Assembly: GCA_017548425.1 (NCBI GenBank) | Contig: JAFZAB010000112.1 | Coordinates: 1-64,000 of the forward strand | Length of the DNA stretch: 64,000 nucleotides | Direction of reading: 5' to 3' | DNA from: Victivallales bacterium | GTDB lineage: Bacteria > Verrucomicrobiota > Lentisphaeria > Oligosphaerales > Oligosphaeraceae | Part shown: positions 24,992 through 33,682 of the stretch, piece after piece | How the letters are laid out: each line of letters starts with the position of its first letter | Numbering within the stretch: the stretch's first letter is position 1 | The notes under the pieces: model-generated | Database searches by the model: none | The model's input: the letters and a program-made list of their open reading frames with translations, nothing else | What the model was told of the DNA's origin: nothing | Made by a program: the position numbers and the translations under genes

Positions 24992-26263
24992 ATGGCCGCG
25001 AACATAGAACCCCTGCCGGGGACGTCGGATATTTGGGAACCGGAGACGTTGGAATGGATAGAGCTAGAACAGGCGGCCCGCGATGTGTTCCACCGTTATG
25101 GATACGGCGAAATCCGCACGCCGATTTTTGAGCGTACGGAAGTGTTTGAGAAGAACTTGGGCGAAGAGTCGGACGTTGTGCAGAAGGAGATGTACACGTT
25201 CCAAGACCGCGGCGGCCGTAGTCTGACGCTGCGTCCCGAAGGGACGGCGGGCGTCATTCGCGCGATTGCGAACAGCGGGTTGGATCAAGGCGATGAACGG
25301 CGCGTGTTCTACTTTGGCCCGATGTTCCGTGGCGAACGTCCGGCGGCGGGGCGCCGCCGTCAGTTCCACCAGATCGGTGTGGAATCCGTCGGGACGAACA
25401 ATCCGTGGATGGACGTCGAAGTGATTTCGATGCTGTGCCGTTTTCTGGACAAGATCGGCCTGAAGGACTGCCATGTGAACATCAACACGAAAGGGCTTCC
25501 GGAAGATCGTCAGCGGGTGACGACCGCCCTCAAGGAATATTTCGCTCCGAAAATCAACGACATGTGCGAAGATTGCCGCCGCCGTCTGGAGACGAATGTG
25601 TGGCGTATTCTGGACTGCAAGTGCGAACCGTGCAAGACGTTCGCGCAGGACGCGCCGAAAATCATTGATTTGCTGAGTGATACGAGTCGCGACTACTTCA
25701 ATAAGGTCTGCGAAGGGTTGAAGCAGGTCGGCGTCGATTACGAATTTGCGCCGCGTCTCGTTCGCGGTCTGGACTACTATGTCCACACGGTTTTCGAAGT
25801 GACCCACACGGGGCTTGGCGCGCAGGATGCGGTCGCTGGCGGCGGGCGCTATCAGATTGCGTTCCCTGGCATGAAGAATCCGATTGAAGGCATCGGTTTC
25901 GCGGCGGGCATGGAGCGTCTGCTGCTGGCTCGCGAGAGCCTCGGCATGGGCGTGAAGACGATCCGTGACGCGGATATCATGATTCTGAGCCTTGGCGAAC
26001 CAGCCGTTCTGCCTGGCCTGCAGTTGGCGGAAACGTTGTGGCAGTCGTTCGGCGACTTGCGCATCAAGGCGGATTTCACGGCGCGAAGCATGAAGGCGCA
26101 GATGCGCGGCGCGAACAAGGCGAACGCGCGGTTGGTGCTGATTCGCGGCGAAAACGAATTGGCGGACGGCACGATCGGCTGCAAGCTGATGGAGACGTCC
26201 GAGCAGGTGACCATCAAGATGGACGAACTGCATGATTTCATAGCCAGCAAGCTGTCTATTTAA
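24992..26263 (+). CDS. hisS: Histidine--tRNA ligase
   Basis: Class II synthetase charging tRNA-His. The 423 aa protein has motif 1 region RYGYGEIRTPIFERTEVF, motif 2 (RPEGTAGVIRA, FRGERPAAGRRRQFHQIGVE), the HisA signature LVRGLDYYVHTVFEV and AGGGRYQIAF, motif 3 GFAAGMERLLLA, and a C-terminal anticodon-binding domain. An insert with four cysteines (CEDCRRRLE ... CKCEPC, about residues 190-214) resembles that of many bacterial HisRS. Ends in an AGCTTAA-type array. aspS follows, the usual hisS-aspS order. Confidence 0.97.
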   Translation: MAANIEPLPGTSDIWEPETLEWIELEQAARDVFHRYGYGEIRTPIFERTEVFEKNLGEESDVVQKEMYTFQDRGGRSLTLRPEGTAGVIRAIANSGLDQGDERRVFYFGPMFRGERPAAGRRRQFHQIGVESVGTNNPWMDVEVISMLCRFLDKIGLKDCHVNINTKGLPEDRQRVTTALKEYFAPKINDMCEDCRRRLETNVWRILDCKCEPCKTFAQDAPKIIDLLSDTSRDYFNKVCEGLKQVGVDYEFAPRLVRGLDYYVHTVFEVTHTGLGAQDAVAGGGRYQIAFPGMKNPIEGIGFAAGMERLLLARESLGMGVKTIRDADIMILSLGEPAVLPGLQLAETLWQSFGDLRIKADFTARSMKAQMRGANKANARLVLIRGENELADGTIGCKLMETSEQVTIKMDELHDFIASKLSI

Positions 26264-26312
26264 AGCTAAAAGCTTAAAGCTAAAAGCTTAAAGCTAAAAG
26301 CTTAAAGCTAAT
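26262..26312. repeat. AGCTTAA-type array, 14-base period
   Basis: AAAGCTAAAAGCTT is repeated about three and a half times directly after the hisS stop. It belongs to the AGCTTAA family. A double-hairpin element begins 14 bases later. Confidence 0.85.
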
Positions 26313-26326
26313 TGCCATTCAATCAT

Positions 26327-26371
26327 GGGAGAGGCGCGCTTCTGCGCGATCGTCGCTTGAAAAGCGACATG
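26327..26371. repeat. Double-hairpin REP-like element upstream of aspS
   Basis: Two adjacent hairpins: CGCGC-TTCT-GCGCG and GTCGCTT-GAAA-AAGCGAC. The layout is the same as at 27830-27881 on the other side of aspS: an AGCTTAA/GGCTTAT array, then GGGAG, then two hairpins of seven or so base pairs. Confidence 0.65.
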
Positions 26372-26407
26372 TAAGACAAAAATGATAGGGCATAATAGAG
26401 GTATAAC

Positions 26408-27766
26408 ATGAGCAACGAAACGAACAAATCTCTGCCGCGCACGAGCATCGGATCGATCAAGGAGAATCTGGACAAGCCAGTGTTGCTTCGTGGTTTCGTG
26501 GAGAATTTCCGCGACAGCAAGGCGATGGCGTTCATCGTCCTGAAGGACATCACGGGCAAGGTGCAGGTGACAGTTGAAAAGGAGAAGCATCCTGAACTGC
26601 TGGAAGAACTTGCGAAAGTCACGCTGGATTCCGTGATCACGGTGGAAGGCGTCGCGGTGGCGAGCGAATACGTGAAACTGAACGGCGTCGAAGTACTGCC
26701 GACGGCGTTGAAAGTGGATTCCGTTGCGGATCCGCTGCCGATCGTCCGCGAAGCGATTCCCGCGACGAAGAAGAAGCCCGGCCTGGATCGTTCGGACATC
26801 GATACGCGTCTGGACTACCGTTGGGTCGATTTGCGCACGGCGAAAAATCAGCTGATGTTCAAGGCTCAGACGGCGTTCGTCGCCGCTTTGCGCGAATTCC
26901 TGCTGAAGAAGGATTTCATCGAAATCCATACGCCGAAACTGATCGGCGCGGCCAGCGAAAGCGGTGCGGATGTGTTCAAAGTCGAGTATTTCGACCGCTT
27001 TGCGTATTTGGCGCAGAGTCCGCAGTTCTACAAGCAGATGGCGATGGCGGCCGGTTTCGAACGCATTTTCGAATGCGGCCCCGTGTTCCGCGCGGAGAAG
27101 TCGTTCACGAACAAGCATACGACGGAATTCACAGGCTTCGATCTAGAGTTCAGCTACATTGATTCCTTCCATGACGTGATGGATATGGAAGCGCAGTTGC
27201 TGACCTACGCATTAGCCGCCGTGAAGGAAAAGTACGGAGACCAGATTGCCGAAGCCTTTGGGCTGGAAGTCGTTGTGCCGACGTTGCCGTTCCCGACCGT
27301 CAAATTGGCGGATCTCTATGCCGCCTTGGAGGCCGAATTCGGCTACAAGGTTCCCGAATCCGAAAAGGGCGATCTGACGACGGAAGCGGAACAACTGAGC
27401 TACGAATGGGTGAAGAAGCACTACAACCACGAGTTCCTCTTCATTACCGACTACAGCGCCGAAAAGCGCGCGTTCTACCACATGCGCGACGAAAACGGCA
27501 TCCCGCAAGGCTACGATTTGATTTGGCGCGGCGTCGAAATCACGACGGGCGCCCAGCGTGAACATCGCTATGACGTGTTGAAGAAGCAGGCCCAGGAGAA
27601 AGGCTTGGACGAAGACGTCAAGTTCTATCTGGAATTCTTCAAATACGGCTGCCCGCCGCATGGCGGTTTCGGTCTTGGCGTGGACCGCTTGACGATGCTG
27701 CTCTGCGGTCTGCACATCAACGAGGCGATGTTCCTCTTCCGCAGCCCGAAACGCCTCACACCATAA
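26408..27766 (+). CDS. aspS: Aspartate--tRNA ligase, archaeal/eukaryotic type
   Basis: The 452 aa length and sequence follow archaeal AspRS, not the roughly 590 aa bacterial form with a GAD insertion. Diagnostic stretches are DIDTRLDYRWVDLRTAKNQ, FIEIHTPKLIGAASESGADV, YLAQSPQFYKQMAMAAGFER (motif 2), FITDYSAEKRAFYHMRDE, RGVEITTGAQREHRYDVL and GCPPHGGFGLGVDRLTMLL (motif 3), ending FRSPKRLTP. The N-terminal 100 residues are an OB anticodon domain. Archaeal-type AspRS enzymes in bacteria are often non-discriminating and feed the amidotransferase route to Asn-tRNA; whether this one is cannot be told here. It sits in the usual place next to hisS. Confidence 0.93.
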   Translation: MSNETNKSLPRTSIGSIKENLDKPVLLRGFVENFRDSKAMAFIVLKDITGKVQVTVEKEKHPELLEELAKVTLDSVITVEGVAVASEYVKLNGVEVLPTALKVDSVADPLPIVREAIPATKKKPGLDRSDIDTRLDYRWVDLRTAKNQLMFKAQTAFVAALREFLLKKDFIEIHTPKLIGAASESGADVFKVEYFDRFAYLAQSPQFYKQMAMAAGFERIFECGPVFRAEKSFTNKHTTEFTGFDLEFSYIDSFHDVMDMEAQLLTYALAAVKEKYGDQIAEAFGLEVVVPTLPFPTVKLADLYAALEAEFGYKVPESEKGDLTTEAEQLSYEWVKKHYNHEFLFITDYSAEKRAFYHMRDENGIPQGYDLIWRGVEITTGAQREHRYDVLKKQAQEKGLDEDVKFYLEFFKYGCPPHGGFGLGVDRLTMLLCGLHINEAMFLFRSPKRLTP

Positions 27767-27783
27767 ACCGCCCGATGGGCGGT

Positions 27784-27829
27784 GCTAAAGGCTTATGGCT
27801 AAAGGCTTATGGCTTATGGCTTATGGCCT
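27784..27829. repeat. GGCTTAT-type heptamer array
   Basis: About six units of GGCTTAT alternating with GGCTAAA, directly after a small ACCGCCC/GGGCGGT hairpin at the aspS stop. It precedes the double-hairpin element at 27830. Confidence 0.82.
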
Positions 27830-27881
27830 GGGAGGGTCACGCTCCTGCGTGACCGGATGCGCTGGAGCGCGTCCCTCCCTG
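27830..27881. repeat. Double-hairpin REP-like element downstream of aspS
   Basis: GTCACGC-TCCT-GCGTGAC is followed by GATGCGC-TGGA-GCGCGTC, framed by GGGAGG and CCTCCC. It repeats the layout of the element at 26327. Confidence 0.72.
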
Positions 27882-27890
27882 AAATGCTTA

Positions 27891-27928
27891 AGGCTCCTAG
27901 GATCCTGGAATTCTAGGAGCCTGTTTTT
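27891..27928 (+). terminator. Rho-independent terminator downstream of aspS
   Basis: A perfect 10-bp stem AGGCTCCTAG (27891-27900)/CTAGGAGCCT (27913-27922) followed by G and six T. It lies in the convergent gap between aspS and the sialidase gene and works on the aspS strand. Confidence 0.88.
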
Positions 27929-27943
27929 TGCTTGGAAGCTTCT

Positions 27944-29527
27944 TCAGTCTTCAAAGAAGGCGTTCAGCGTGACGGTCTGCGGAACGCCGACGATGACACC
28001 GCGCGGCGAAGAGCAGCGGAAACGAAGGCGTTGCGTCGTCAGCGTCGGTTGCGACCAGACGACGGGATGGCGTTCGCCGACTGTCGTCTTGACGCCCTGC
28101 GTGAAGACAAGCGTCCATTTCCCATCCGCAAATGCTTCGATGGCAAAAGCATATGGCGGAGCCGACGTGAAGCGTTCGGCGGTCAATGCCACGTCCGACA
28201 GTTTCTGCGGGGCGGGCAGATTCAATTCCATGGATGTTTCGGCGCCGCCTTTTAAATTGATGCCTTTGCCGCGCACATAGGTCATGACTTCCATCTGGCC
28301 TTCGGCGGCCGTCCATGTTCCAAGCGACGTCTCAAGAGTCGTGAACGGGCCGTTGGCGACATTGTCGAAAATGGACGGACTGCATTCGTACGGCCGTGCG
28401 GGAACATCCCTATATAGCCAGCTGACAGGGACTTTCGTGATTCGCGAATGGGCGAGTCCGTCCAACGCGCAGTAGCCGAGCAGGATGTCGTCACCGACGA
28501 AATGGATGGCGATGTAGCAATACCATCCGTTGCGGAGATTGCCTTCCAGCGTCTTGACGAGCGTCCATGTCTGGCCATCGTCTTTTGAAACTGCCATGCT
28601 GAGCGGGACGCGTCGCCCTACCAAAATAGGCGGGAGGTTGCGATGGTTGTTCCAGACGAGCAACAGGTCACCTGTCTTCGGAATCCGTTTGATGGAGGCG
28701 GGGGCGAGTGGCGACATCATGTCGGACGGCTGCGATTTTGTCCATGTTTCGCCGCCGTCGCTGGAATAACTGACCATCTGGCTGCCGCAGCTGCTACGGA
28801 TGAACATCATGATGCGCCCGTCCTTCAGTTCGACGACGCCCGGCTCTTGGACCGTAATGCGTTGTCCGTTGTCGTTGAACACCTTCCATTCCTGCTTGCT
28901 CCGATGCCATGTGAGTCCGTTGTCGTCGGAGAGATAGCAGAGCAGGAGGCCCCTGTAATCCGACTGCATGTCGTTCTGTTTGGCATGCTGTGCCAGCGGC
29001 ATGACAAGACGACCGCTGGACAGTTGGATGACGCGGTCGTTGTTCAGGACGTAATAGCCGATTTCGCGCGGGATGCAGTCGATGGGAGCGCTCCATGATT
29101 CGCCTTCGTCATCGGAAAACCGCAGGAAGGGACGGCAGTCGAAATCGCTGTTTTTCTTTAGGTAGAAGAGGGCGATGCGTCCGTTGGCGAGGCGGAGGAG
29201 GCTGACGGACATGACGTTCTGCGTCCCTTCGTTTTCGACGATGATTTTGTCCTGTTTTGTCCATGTTTCGCCGTTGTCGTCAGAATGACGTTGGGCGATG
29301 ACGGCGGCACCGTCGTCGCCGCCATGCTTGCCGTTGAAGCGTGTATAGATGAACAAAATGCGTCCGTTTTTCAGCGTGACGAAAGAACCTTCGCTGTTTC
29401 GCGGATTGCCCGGACCGGACGGCAGTTCAAGACAGCGATGGGGCAGGGCGGCTGGTTCGGCGGCGGCGAGATTGGTGATGGCGAGCAGGCAGCCTGCGAG
29501 GCTTGCCATGAAGGGCTTGACATTCAT
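27944..29527 (-). CDS. Secreted sialidase-family (BNR/Asp-box) protein
   Basis: A 527 aa protein with a signal peptide ending near LAAAEP. It has at least five Asp-box/BNR repeats (SDDNGETW, SDDEGESW, SDDNGLTW, SSDGGETW, SKDDGQTW) spaced as in a six-bladed propeller of the exo-alpha-sialidase fold. ITVQEPGVVELKDGR and GSFVTLKNGRILFIYTRF match conserved blades. About 150 residues at the C-terminus form a beta-rich domain. Glycan hydrolase activity is likely but sialic acid as substrate is not certain, because this superfamily includes rhamnosidases and other specificities. Its promoter is at 29607-29635. It stands alone, convergent with aspS. Confidence 0.85.
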   Translation of the reverse strand: MNVKPFMASLAGCLLAITNLAAAEPAALPHRCLELPSGPGNPRNSEGSFVTLKNGRILFIYTRFNGKHGGDDGAAVIAQRHSDDNGETWTKQDKIIVENEGTQNVMSVSLLRLANGRIALFYLKKNSDFDCRPFLRFSDDEGESWSAPIDCIPREIGYYVLNNDRVIQLSSGRLVMPLAQHAKQNDMQSDYRGLLLCYLSDDNGLTWHRSKQEWKVFNDNGQRITVQEPGVVELKDGRIMMFIRSSCGSQMVSYSSDGGETWTKSQPSDMMSPLAPASIKRIPKTGDLLLVWNNHRNLPPILVGRRVPLSMAVSKDDGQTWTLVKTLEGNLRNGWYCYIAIHFVGDDILLGYCALDGLAHSRITKVPVSWLYRDVPARPYECSPSIFDNVANGPFTTLETSLGTWTAAEGQMEVMTYVRGKGINLKGGAETSMELNLPAPQKLSDVALTAERFTSAPPYAFAIEAFADGKWTLVFTQGVKTTVGERHPVVWSQPTLTTQRLRFRCSSPRGVIVGVPQTVTLNAFFED

Positions 29528-29606
29528 GTTTATTCCTGTGATTTTATGCGAAAATGGATCCTATGCCGAGGCGGTTTTTCATGTGTTGTAAACCAATAGA
29601 ATGAAT

Positions 29607-29635
29607 AGTATAAGCGTTTATAAGCATTGATGCAA
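29607..29635 (-). promoter_or_regulatory. Promoter of the secreted sialidase gene
   Basis: On the minus strand TTGCAT (29635-29630) and TATACT (29612-29607) are 17 bases apart. It is about 80 bases before the start codon of the sialidase gene. Confidence 0.6.
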
Positions 29636-29691
29636 GTAAATGGGCGGAGATGGTTCATTTTATTAAGGTATAGATAATCGAAGGAGAAGAC

Positions 29692-30807
29692 ATGTCAAAA
29701 CTAGTTTCGCAATACGAAACGCAGCAGATTTTACTGGCCGTCGGCGAAGTATGGCAACGGGCCGTTTGGGATCATGTGCCGAAAAAGTCATGGGATCAAG
29801 TGTTGCGGCCGACGTTTGCCTTGAACGACGATATGAAGGCGTGGGGACGTTGGACAGGCGGCTCCAAGCGGCTGATGGAAATCAAGACGCAGTTGGTTTT
29901 GGAGCATCCATGGTATGCCGTCGTCGATGTCGTGCTGCATGAGACGGCGCATCAATTGGTGGAGATTTTCACGCCGTATTGCGACGAACCGCCGCATGGC
30001 GACCGTTTCAAATGGTTCTGTCGGCTGATTGGTGCGAATCCAGTCGCAAGTGGTGACTATCCGCCATTGGATATGCGTGTTTTCATGGAGGACGAATCTG
30101 CGAATGAATCGCCGATCTCATTGAAAATACGTAAGTTGCTGGCGTTGTCGAAAAGCCCGAACGAAAACGAGGCGAAGATGGCGCTGATGAAGGCGCGGGA
30201 GCTGATGGCGAAACATGACATGGGCCATTTGGAGCAATCGTCCATCGTCACAAAACAGAACGGCTATGTGACGATCACGGTGGGCAAGACGTTGAATCGC
30301 GTGACGTTGGAGTATTATTATCTGGCGAACATCTTGAAGGATTTCTACAACGTCATGATTATTTGGAATACTGTGCCGGTTAATTTCATTCCGTTGAGAT
30401 GGGGGAAGGTGTTGGAAATTTCCGGAACGCCGCTTGACGTGCGGATTGCGTCATATGCGTGTGATTTCCTGCTGAACTATGTGGAGATGGCGTGGGCAAA
30501 CCAGCCGCCGAATGTGCGCTATCCGGACAACGCACGCCGTCGCCGCGATTTCGCCATTGGTGTGTATTCTGCTTTCCATGAAGCACTTGCGGCGCAGAAT
30601 CGCCGTCCGGAAATGAAAGCTCTTGTTCAAGTGGAACATCCAGATCTGGACGCGTATTATGCCGTTCGTTATCCGCATATTCGCCATACGTCTTCCAACG
30701 TCAAAATCGACCAGAAGACGATGGACGCAGGAGCGGAATTGGGGCGGAAACTGCGTGTGCCGCATGGTCTTGAAAACAATGGCCGAAACAGCAAATTGCT
30801 GGAATGA
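29692..30807 (+). CDS. SprT-like metallopeptidase domain with DUF2786
   Basis: A 371 aa protein. The first 140 residues are SprT-like, with the zinc site His83-Glu84-x-x-His87 (VVLHETAHQLVE) and a further His in PPHGDRFKWF. Residues about 140-180 match DUF2786 (SLKIRKLLALSKSPNENEAKMALMKARELMAKHDM), and the remainder is the region usually linked to DUF2786. Similar two-domain proteins occur in many bacteria and phages; function is unknown, though SprT domains often act in DNA-protein crosslink repair. No signal peptide. Start ATG 29692 follows GGAGAAG. Confidence 0.88.
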   Translation: MSKLVSQYETQQILLAVGEVWQRAVWDHVPKKSWDQVLRPTFALNDDMKAWGRWTGGSKRLMEIKTQLVLEHPWYAVVDVVLHETAHQLVEIFTPYCDEPPHGDRFKWFCRLIGANPVASGDYPPLDMRVFMEDESANESPISLKIRKLLALSKSPNENEAKMALMKARELMAKHDMGHLEQSSIVTKQNGYVTITVGKTLNRVTLEYYYLANILKDFYNVMIIWNTVPVNFIPLRWGKVLEISGTPLDVRIASYACDFLLNYVEMAWANQPPNVRYPDNARRRRDFAIGVYSAFHEALAAQNRRPEMKALVQVEHPDLDAYYAVRYPHIRHTSSNVKIDQKTMDAGAELGRKLRVPHGLENNGRNSKLLE

Positions 30808-30945
30808 AGGATGATATGGAAAATCGCCCGCCTTTGTCAGTTGCGTGATGTGAAAGCTGTTGTAAATTAATTAATTTCCCTTCTGCAAGAAATCATCCAA
30901 ACGACTAGCGAATCCTGCTGAGCCATTTCGGCAGAAAGGAAAAAA

Positions 30946-31725
30946 ATGTATTTGTATTTTATCCGTCACGGAAAACCGAATTATAAAATCGACCGTCTCG
31001 TTCCGGAAGGCTGGGAGCAGGCCCGCGCCGTCGCGCCGCGCATGAAAATCAGCGGCATCGACGAAATCCACGCCTCCCCCATGGGCCGTGCGCAGGAGAC
31101 GGCGCAACCGACGGCTGAGTTATTGAATCTTCCCATCATCACGGAACCATGGGCGTATGAGCTTGGAGAAGAAGCACATACGACGTATCCTGATGGCAAG
31201 TCACGGCTACTTTCCGCCATGCCGTCCATCTACATGGGGCAGAAGGCGCATCGCGGGATGGACATCGAGGAATCGTTCGAGAAGATCGAAGGCTTCAAAG
31301 GACGTGAGTTTGAAAAACGCTATCATGCGATCGCAGAAGGACTTGACGGCATGCTCGCGAAGCTTGGCTATGTGCGGAACGACGATGGTTTCTATGATAC
31401 AGTCGCGTTGAATGACCGCCATGTCGCGCTATTCTGCCATGCAGGTATGATGCGCGTCATGCTGTCGCATCTCTTCCATATTCCGTATCAACTACTTGCG
31501 GGAACATTGCAGACGCATTTCACAGGCGTGACGGTTGTCCATTTTGCGACGAAACCATGCTACGCGACTTGCGAACGGCCTGGCTTCCAATATACGAACG
31601 ACAATCTCGATGAGATTCCTGATGTCTTCCCATGCCAGCCGTGCTTGGTTTCCTACGGCGATATCGGCCATCTCTACACAAATGGCCAAGCTCCTGTGCA
31701 TTATGTTCATAGGGATGAATTTTAA
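30946..31725 (+). CDS. Histidine phosphatase superfamily protein
   Basis: A 259 aa branch-1 histidine phosphatase. The catalytic motif is FIRHGKPN with Arg7-His8-Gly9; the second half of the site is ALFCHAGMMRVML. PMGRAQETAQPTAELL carries the conserved second arginine region. Length is above the usual 200 aa because of an insert of about 60 residues (LLSAMPSIYMGQKAH...YHAIAEGLDGML). The last residues are not typical of phosphoglycerate mutase, so a small-molecule phosphatase is likelier. Substrate unknown. Confidence 0.85.
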   Translation: MYLYFIRHGKPNYKIDRLVPEGWEQARAVAPRMKISGIDEIHASPMGRAQETAQPTAELLNLPIITEPWAYELGEEAHTTYPDGKSRLLSAMPSIYMGQKAHRGMDIEESFEKIEGFKGREFEKRYHAIAEGLDGMLAKLGYVRNDDGFYDTVALNDRHVALFCHAGMMRVMLSHLFHIPYQLLAGTLQTHFTGVTVVHFATKPCYATCERPGFQYTNDNLDEIPDVFPCQPCLVSYGDIGHLYTNGQAPVHYVHRDEF

Positions 31726-31908
31726 TCGTCTGGCATCATGATTCTTCTTGCTGACGGCGTATGCTCCAATCGGATTTAGGAAGAATAGGGCATGACTTTT
31801 TCCAAAGACTTTGGTGACAATCATGCCGACATGTATATATTATTTATAAAGTAATGGGAATTGGACACTAGGGACAGGCGAGACCACCATTGGAAAAAGG
31901 AGACAAGC

Positions 31909-32346
31909 ATGATTGTCGTCAATACAGAAACCATTCCCGGTAAAATGATTGTGGAACTCAAGGGGCTTGTGCAGGGCAATACCGTGCGGGCAAAGCATTT
32001 TGGGCGCGATCTGGCCGCTTCCTTCAAAAATCTTGTCGGCGGCGAACTGAAGGGGTACACGGAACTTTTGGTGGAGGCGCGCCGTGAGGCGGTCGCACGG
32101 ATGATCGCGCAGGCGGAAGAGCTTCAGGCGAACGCAATTGTCAACGTGAGATTTGCGACGAGCAGCATCACGGCGGGCGCCGCAGAATTGTATGCATATG
32201 GGACGGCGGTGGTCGTGGTTGACTGTCTAACCGAGGTTCCCAATGCGATTATGGTTCCGCCTCCGATTTCAGATTCAAATTCGCTTTCTGATTCGGCTCC
32301 GGTCTCAGACGCAACTCCGAATGAGGGCTCGATGAATGGACAATAA
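31909..32346 (+). CDS. YbjQ/UPF0145-family protein
   Basis: A 145 aa cytoplasmic protein of the YbjQ (UPF0145) family, which forms pentameric rings and is sometimes called a heavy-metal-binding domain. Signatures: IVVNTETIPGKMIVELKGLVQGNTVRAKH, GGELKGYTELLVEARREAVARM and ANAIVNVRFATSSI. ATG 31909 has AAAGGAGAC before it; the reading from 31861 extends into the leader. A Ser/Asp/Pro-rich tail of about 35 residues ends the protein. It overlaps the next gene by 11 bases and the two are paralogues. Confidence 0.9.
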   Translation: MIVVNTETIPGKMIVELKGLVQGNTVRAKHFGRDLAASFKNLVGGELKGYTELLVEARREAVARMIAQAEELQANAIVNVRFATSSITAGAAELYAYGTAVVVVDCLTEVPNAIMVPPPISDSNSLSDSAPVSDATPNEGSMNGQ

Positions 32347-32836
32347 TGAAATTAGATCATTGTTCTTCACTTTGGGGATTCCTTTGGTGCTTATCATCGG
32401 CTCTTGGATTGTTCATCGGTCGATTGAAAATTCGCGTCATCAGTATCTTGACAATCAAGAGGCTTATTATCGGAATCGCATCAGGCTGACGAATCTGAAA
32501 CAGTTTCCCGAGGACATCAGCGAGTCTGCAACGCTGGTTTCGGGATGCGTCGTCATCGCAGGTAATTATTTCATCTCTTTCATTTCGCGTTTCAAGCACA
32601 TTTTCGGCGGGGAGTTGACGGGATACACGCAACTTTGCACGGATGCGCGCAGAATGGCGTTGGTGAGGCTTTTGCAAGAGGCAGAACAGTTTGGAGCGAA
32701 CATCGTTTACAATGTGCGATTCGAGACGGTAACGATATCCTTCGGGAAGAACAAGAATAAGGCCAACGGCGTGGAGTTGATAGCCTACGGCACGGCCGTT
32801 AGGGAAAAGCCCCCGATGGCGATTCTCATTCAGTGA
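32336..32836 (+). CDS. YbjQ-family protein with N-terminal membrane anchor
   Basis: A 166 aa paralogue of the preceding gene. It begins with a transmembrane helix (LFFTLGIPLVLIIGSWIV), a basic linker (RIRLTNL), and then the YbjQ core GGELTGYTQLCTDARRMALVRLLQEA, IVYNVRFETVTISF and VELIAYGTAV. The membrane form may tether the ring of the soluble paralogue, but this is a guess. Translationally coupled to the gene before it. A PrsW-like gene follows after 40 bases. Confidence 0.85.
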   Translation: MDNNEIRSLFFTLGIPLVLIIGSWIVHRSIENSRHQYLDNQEAYYRNRIRLTNLKQFPEDISESATLVSGCVVIAGNYFISFISRFKHIFGGELTGYTQLCTDARRMALVRLLQEAEQFGANIVYNVRFETVTISFGKNKNKANGVELIAYGTAVREKPPMAILIQ

Positions 32837-32876
32837 GTTATTTGTAACTGCCGTGAAATGAAGTGGATGAAAACTG

Positions 32877-33635
32877 ATGAGTCCTAAGGATAAAGAGCTT
32901 TTTTCCGTTGATAACGAAATTGCAGTGCATCCGGATATTCCCCATGAGGCTGCTTCTGAAGAGAATCCGCTGACGGAGACGGTAGGTTCTCCCGCCTCTT
33001 CCGACTCCTATTATTTGTCTGTTGCCTTCGAGCCGGGGATACCTGGAACGCATACCAGAACATACAGTGCCAAGCTGGCTGCTGAGGGGGCAAAATACAC
33101 CATTGGTAAAGTGTTGCTGATAACGCTTTTGTGTGGTTTGATAGGTGGTTTTGTGTCTGTTCCAGCCGTTTTCCTCCAGGGAAACAAGACAAGAATTGCA
33201 ATTTTGCTTATTGTTGTCTTCGGACCGTTTGTAGAGGAGTCGTGCAAGCAGATTGGAATGATTTTTCAACTTGAAAAGATTCCCGCCTCGGTCAAATACG
33301 CCTGGCAATTCTTCGTGGTGGCGGTTATTGGCGGTGCGATATTCAGCGCTTTGGAGAATTTGATTTATGAGCATGTCTATCTGGCGAAACTGCCGGCGGA
33401 GCGACTGGCGGAAATCATGGCTTTCCGCTGGAAGTACTGCGTGATGCTGCATGTTTTTTGTCCATTGATTTCGGCGTTTGGACTGTATCGTGTATGGAAG
33501 AGGAGTTTGAAGGAAGGCCTTCCCTGTAAAATCGAGAAGGCGTTCTATTGGTTTGTCGCCGCCATGACCGTCCACGGACTATACAATCTTACCATGATTT
33601 TCTTGGAAAAGAATCTGTTCAAGACTGGAAATTGA
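32877..33635 (+). CDS. PrsW-like intramembrane metalloprotease
   Basis: A 252 aa multi-pass protein. Motifs match PrsW: Glu120-Glu121-x-x-Lys124 (FVEESCKQIG), ALENLIYE with Glu160, His192 (MLHVFCPL) and His233 with Asn237 (TVHGLYNL). The first 75 residues are acidic and probably cytoplasmic. PrsW is a site-1 protease for anti-sigma factors in Bacillus; the target here is unknown. It is the third gene of a run with the two YbjQ genes and may be functionally linked. The gene ends in an AGCTTAA array. Confidence 0.82.
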   Translation: MSPKDKELFSVDNEIAVHPDIPHEAASEENPLTETVGSPASSDSYYLSVAFEPGIPGTHTRTYSAKLAAEGAKYTIGKVLLITLLCGLIGGFVSVPAVFLQGNKTRIAILLIVVFGPFVEESCKQIGMIFQLEKIPASVKYAWQFFVVAVIGGAIFSALENLIYEHVYLAKLPAERLAEIMAFRWKYCVMLHVFCPLISAFGLYRVWKRSLKEGLPCKIEKAFYWFVAAMTVHGLYNLTMIFLEKNLFKTGN

Positions 33636-33637
33636 AT

Positions 33638-33668
33638 AGCTTAAAGCTTAAAGCTTAAAGCTTAAAGC
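33638..33668. repeat. AGCTTAA heptamer array
   Basis: Four perfect AGCTTAA units (7-base period) followed by AGC. It lies directly between the PrsW-like gene and the end of the FAD oxidoreductase on the other strand. Confidence 0.85.
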
Positions 33669-33682
33669 AAAATGCGAGAGTT

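Noticed and set aside
27795-28280. A 161-codon reading frame starting MAKGLWLMAYGL
   Set aside because: The start is translated from the GGCTTAT array and the double hairpin; the rest is antisense to the sialidase gene.
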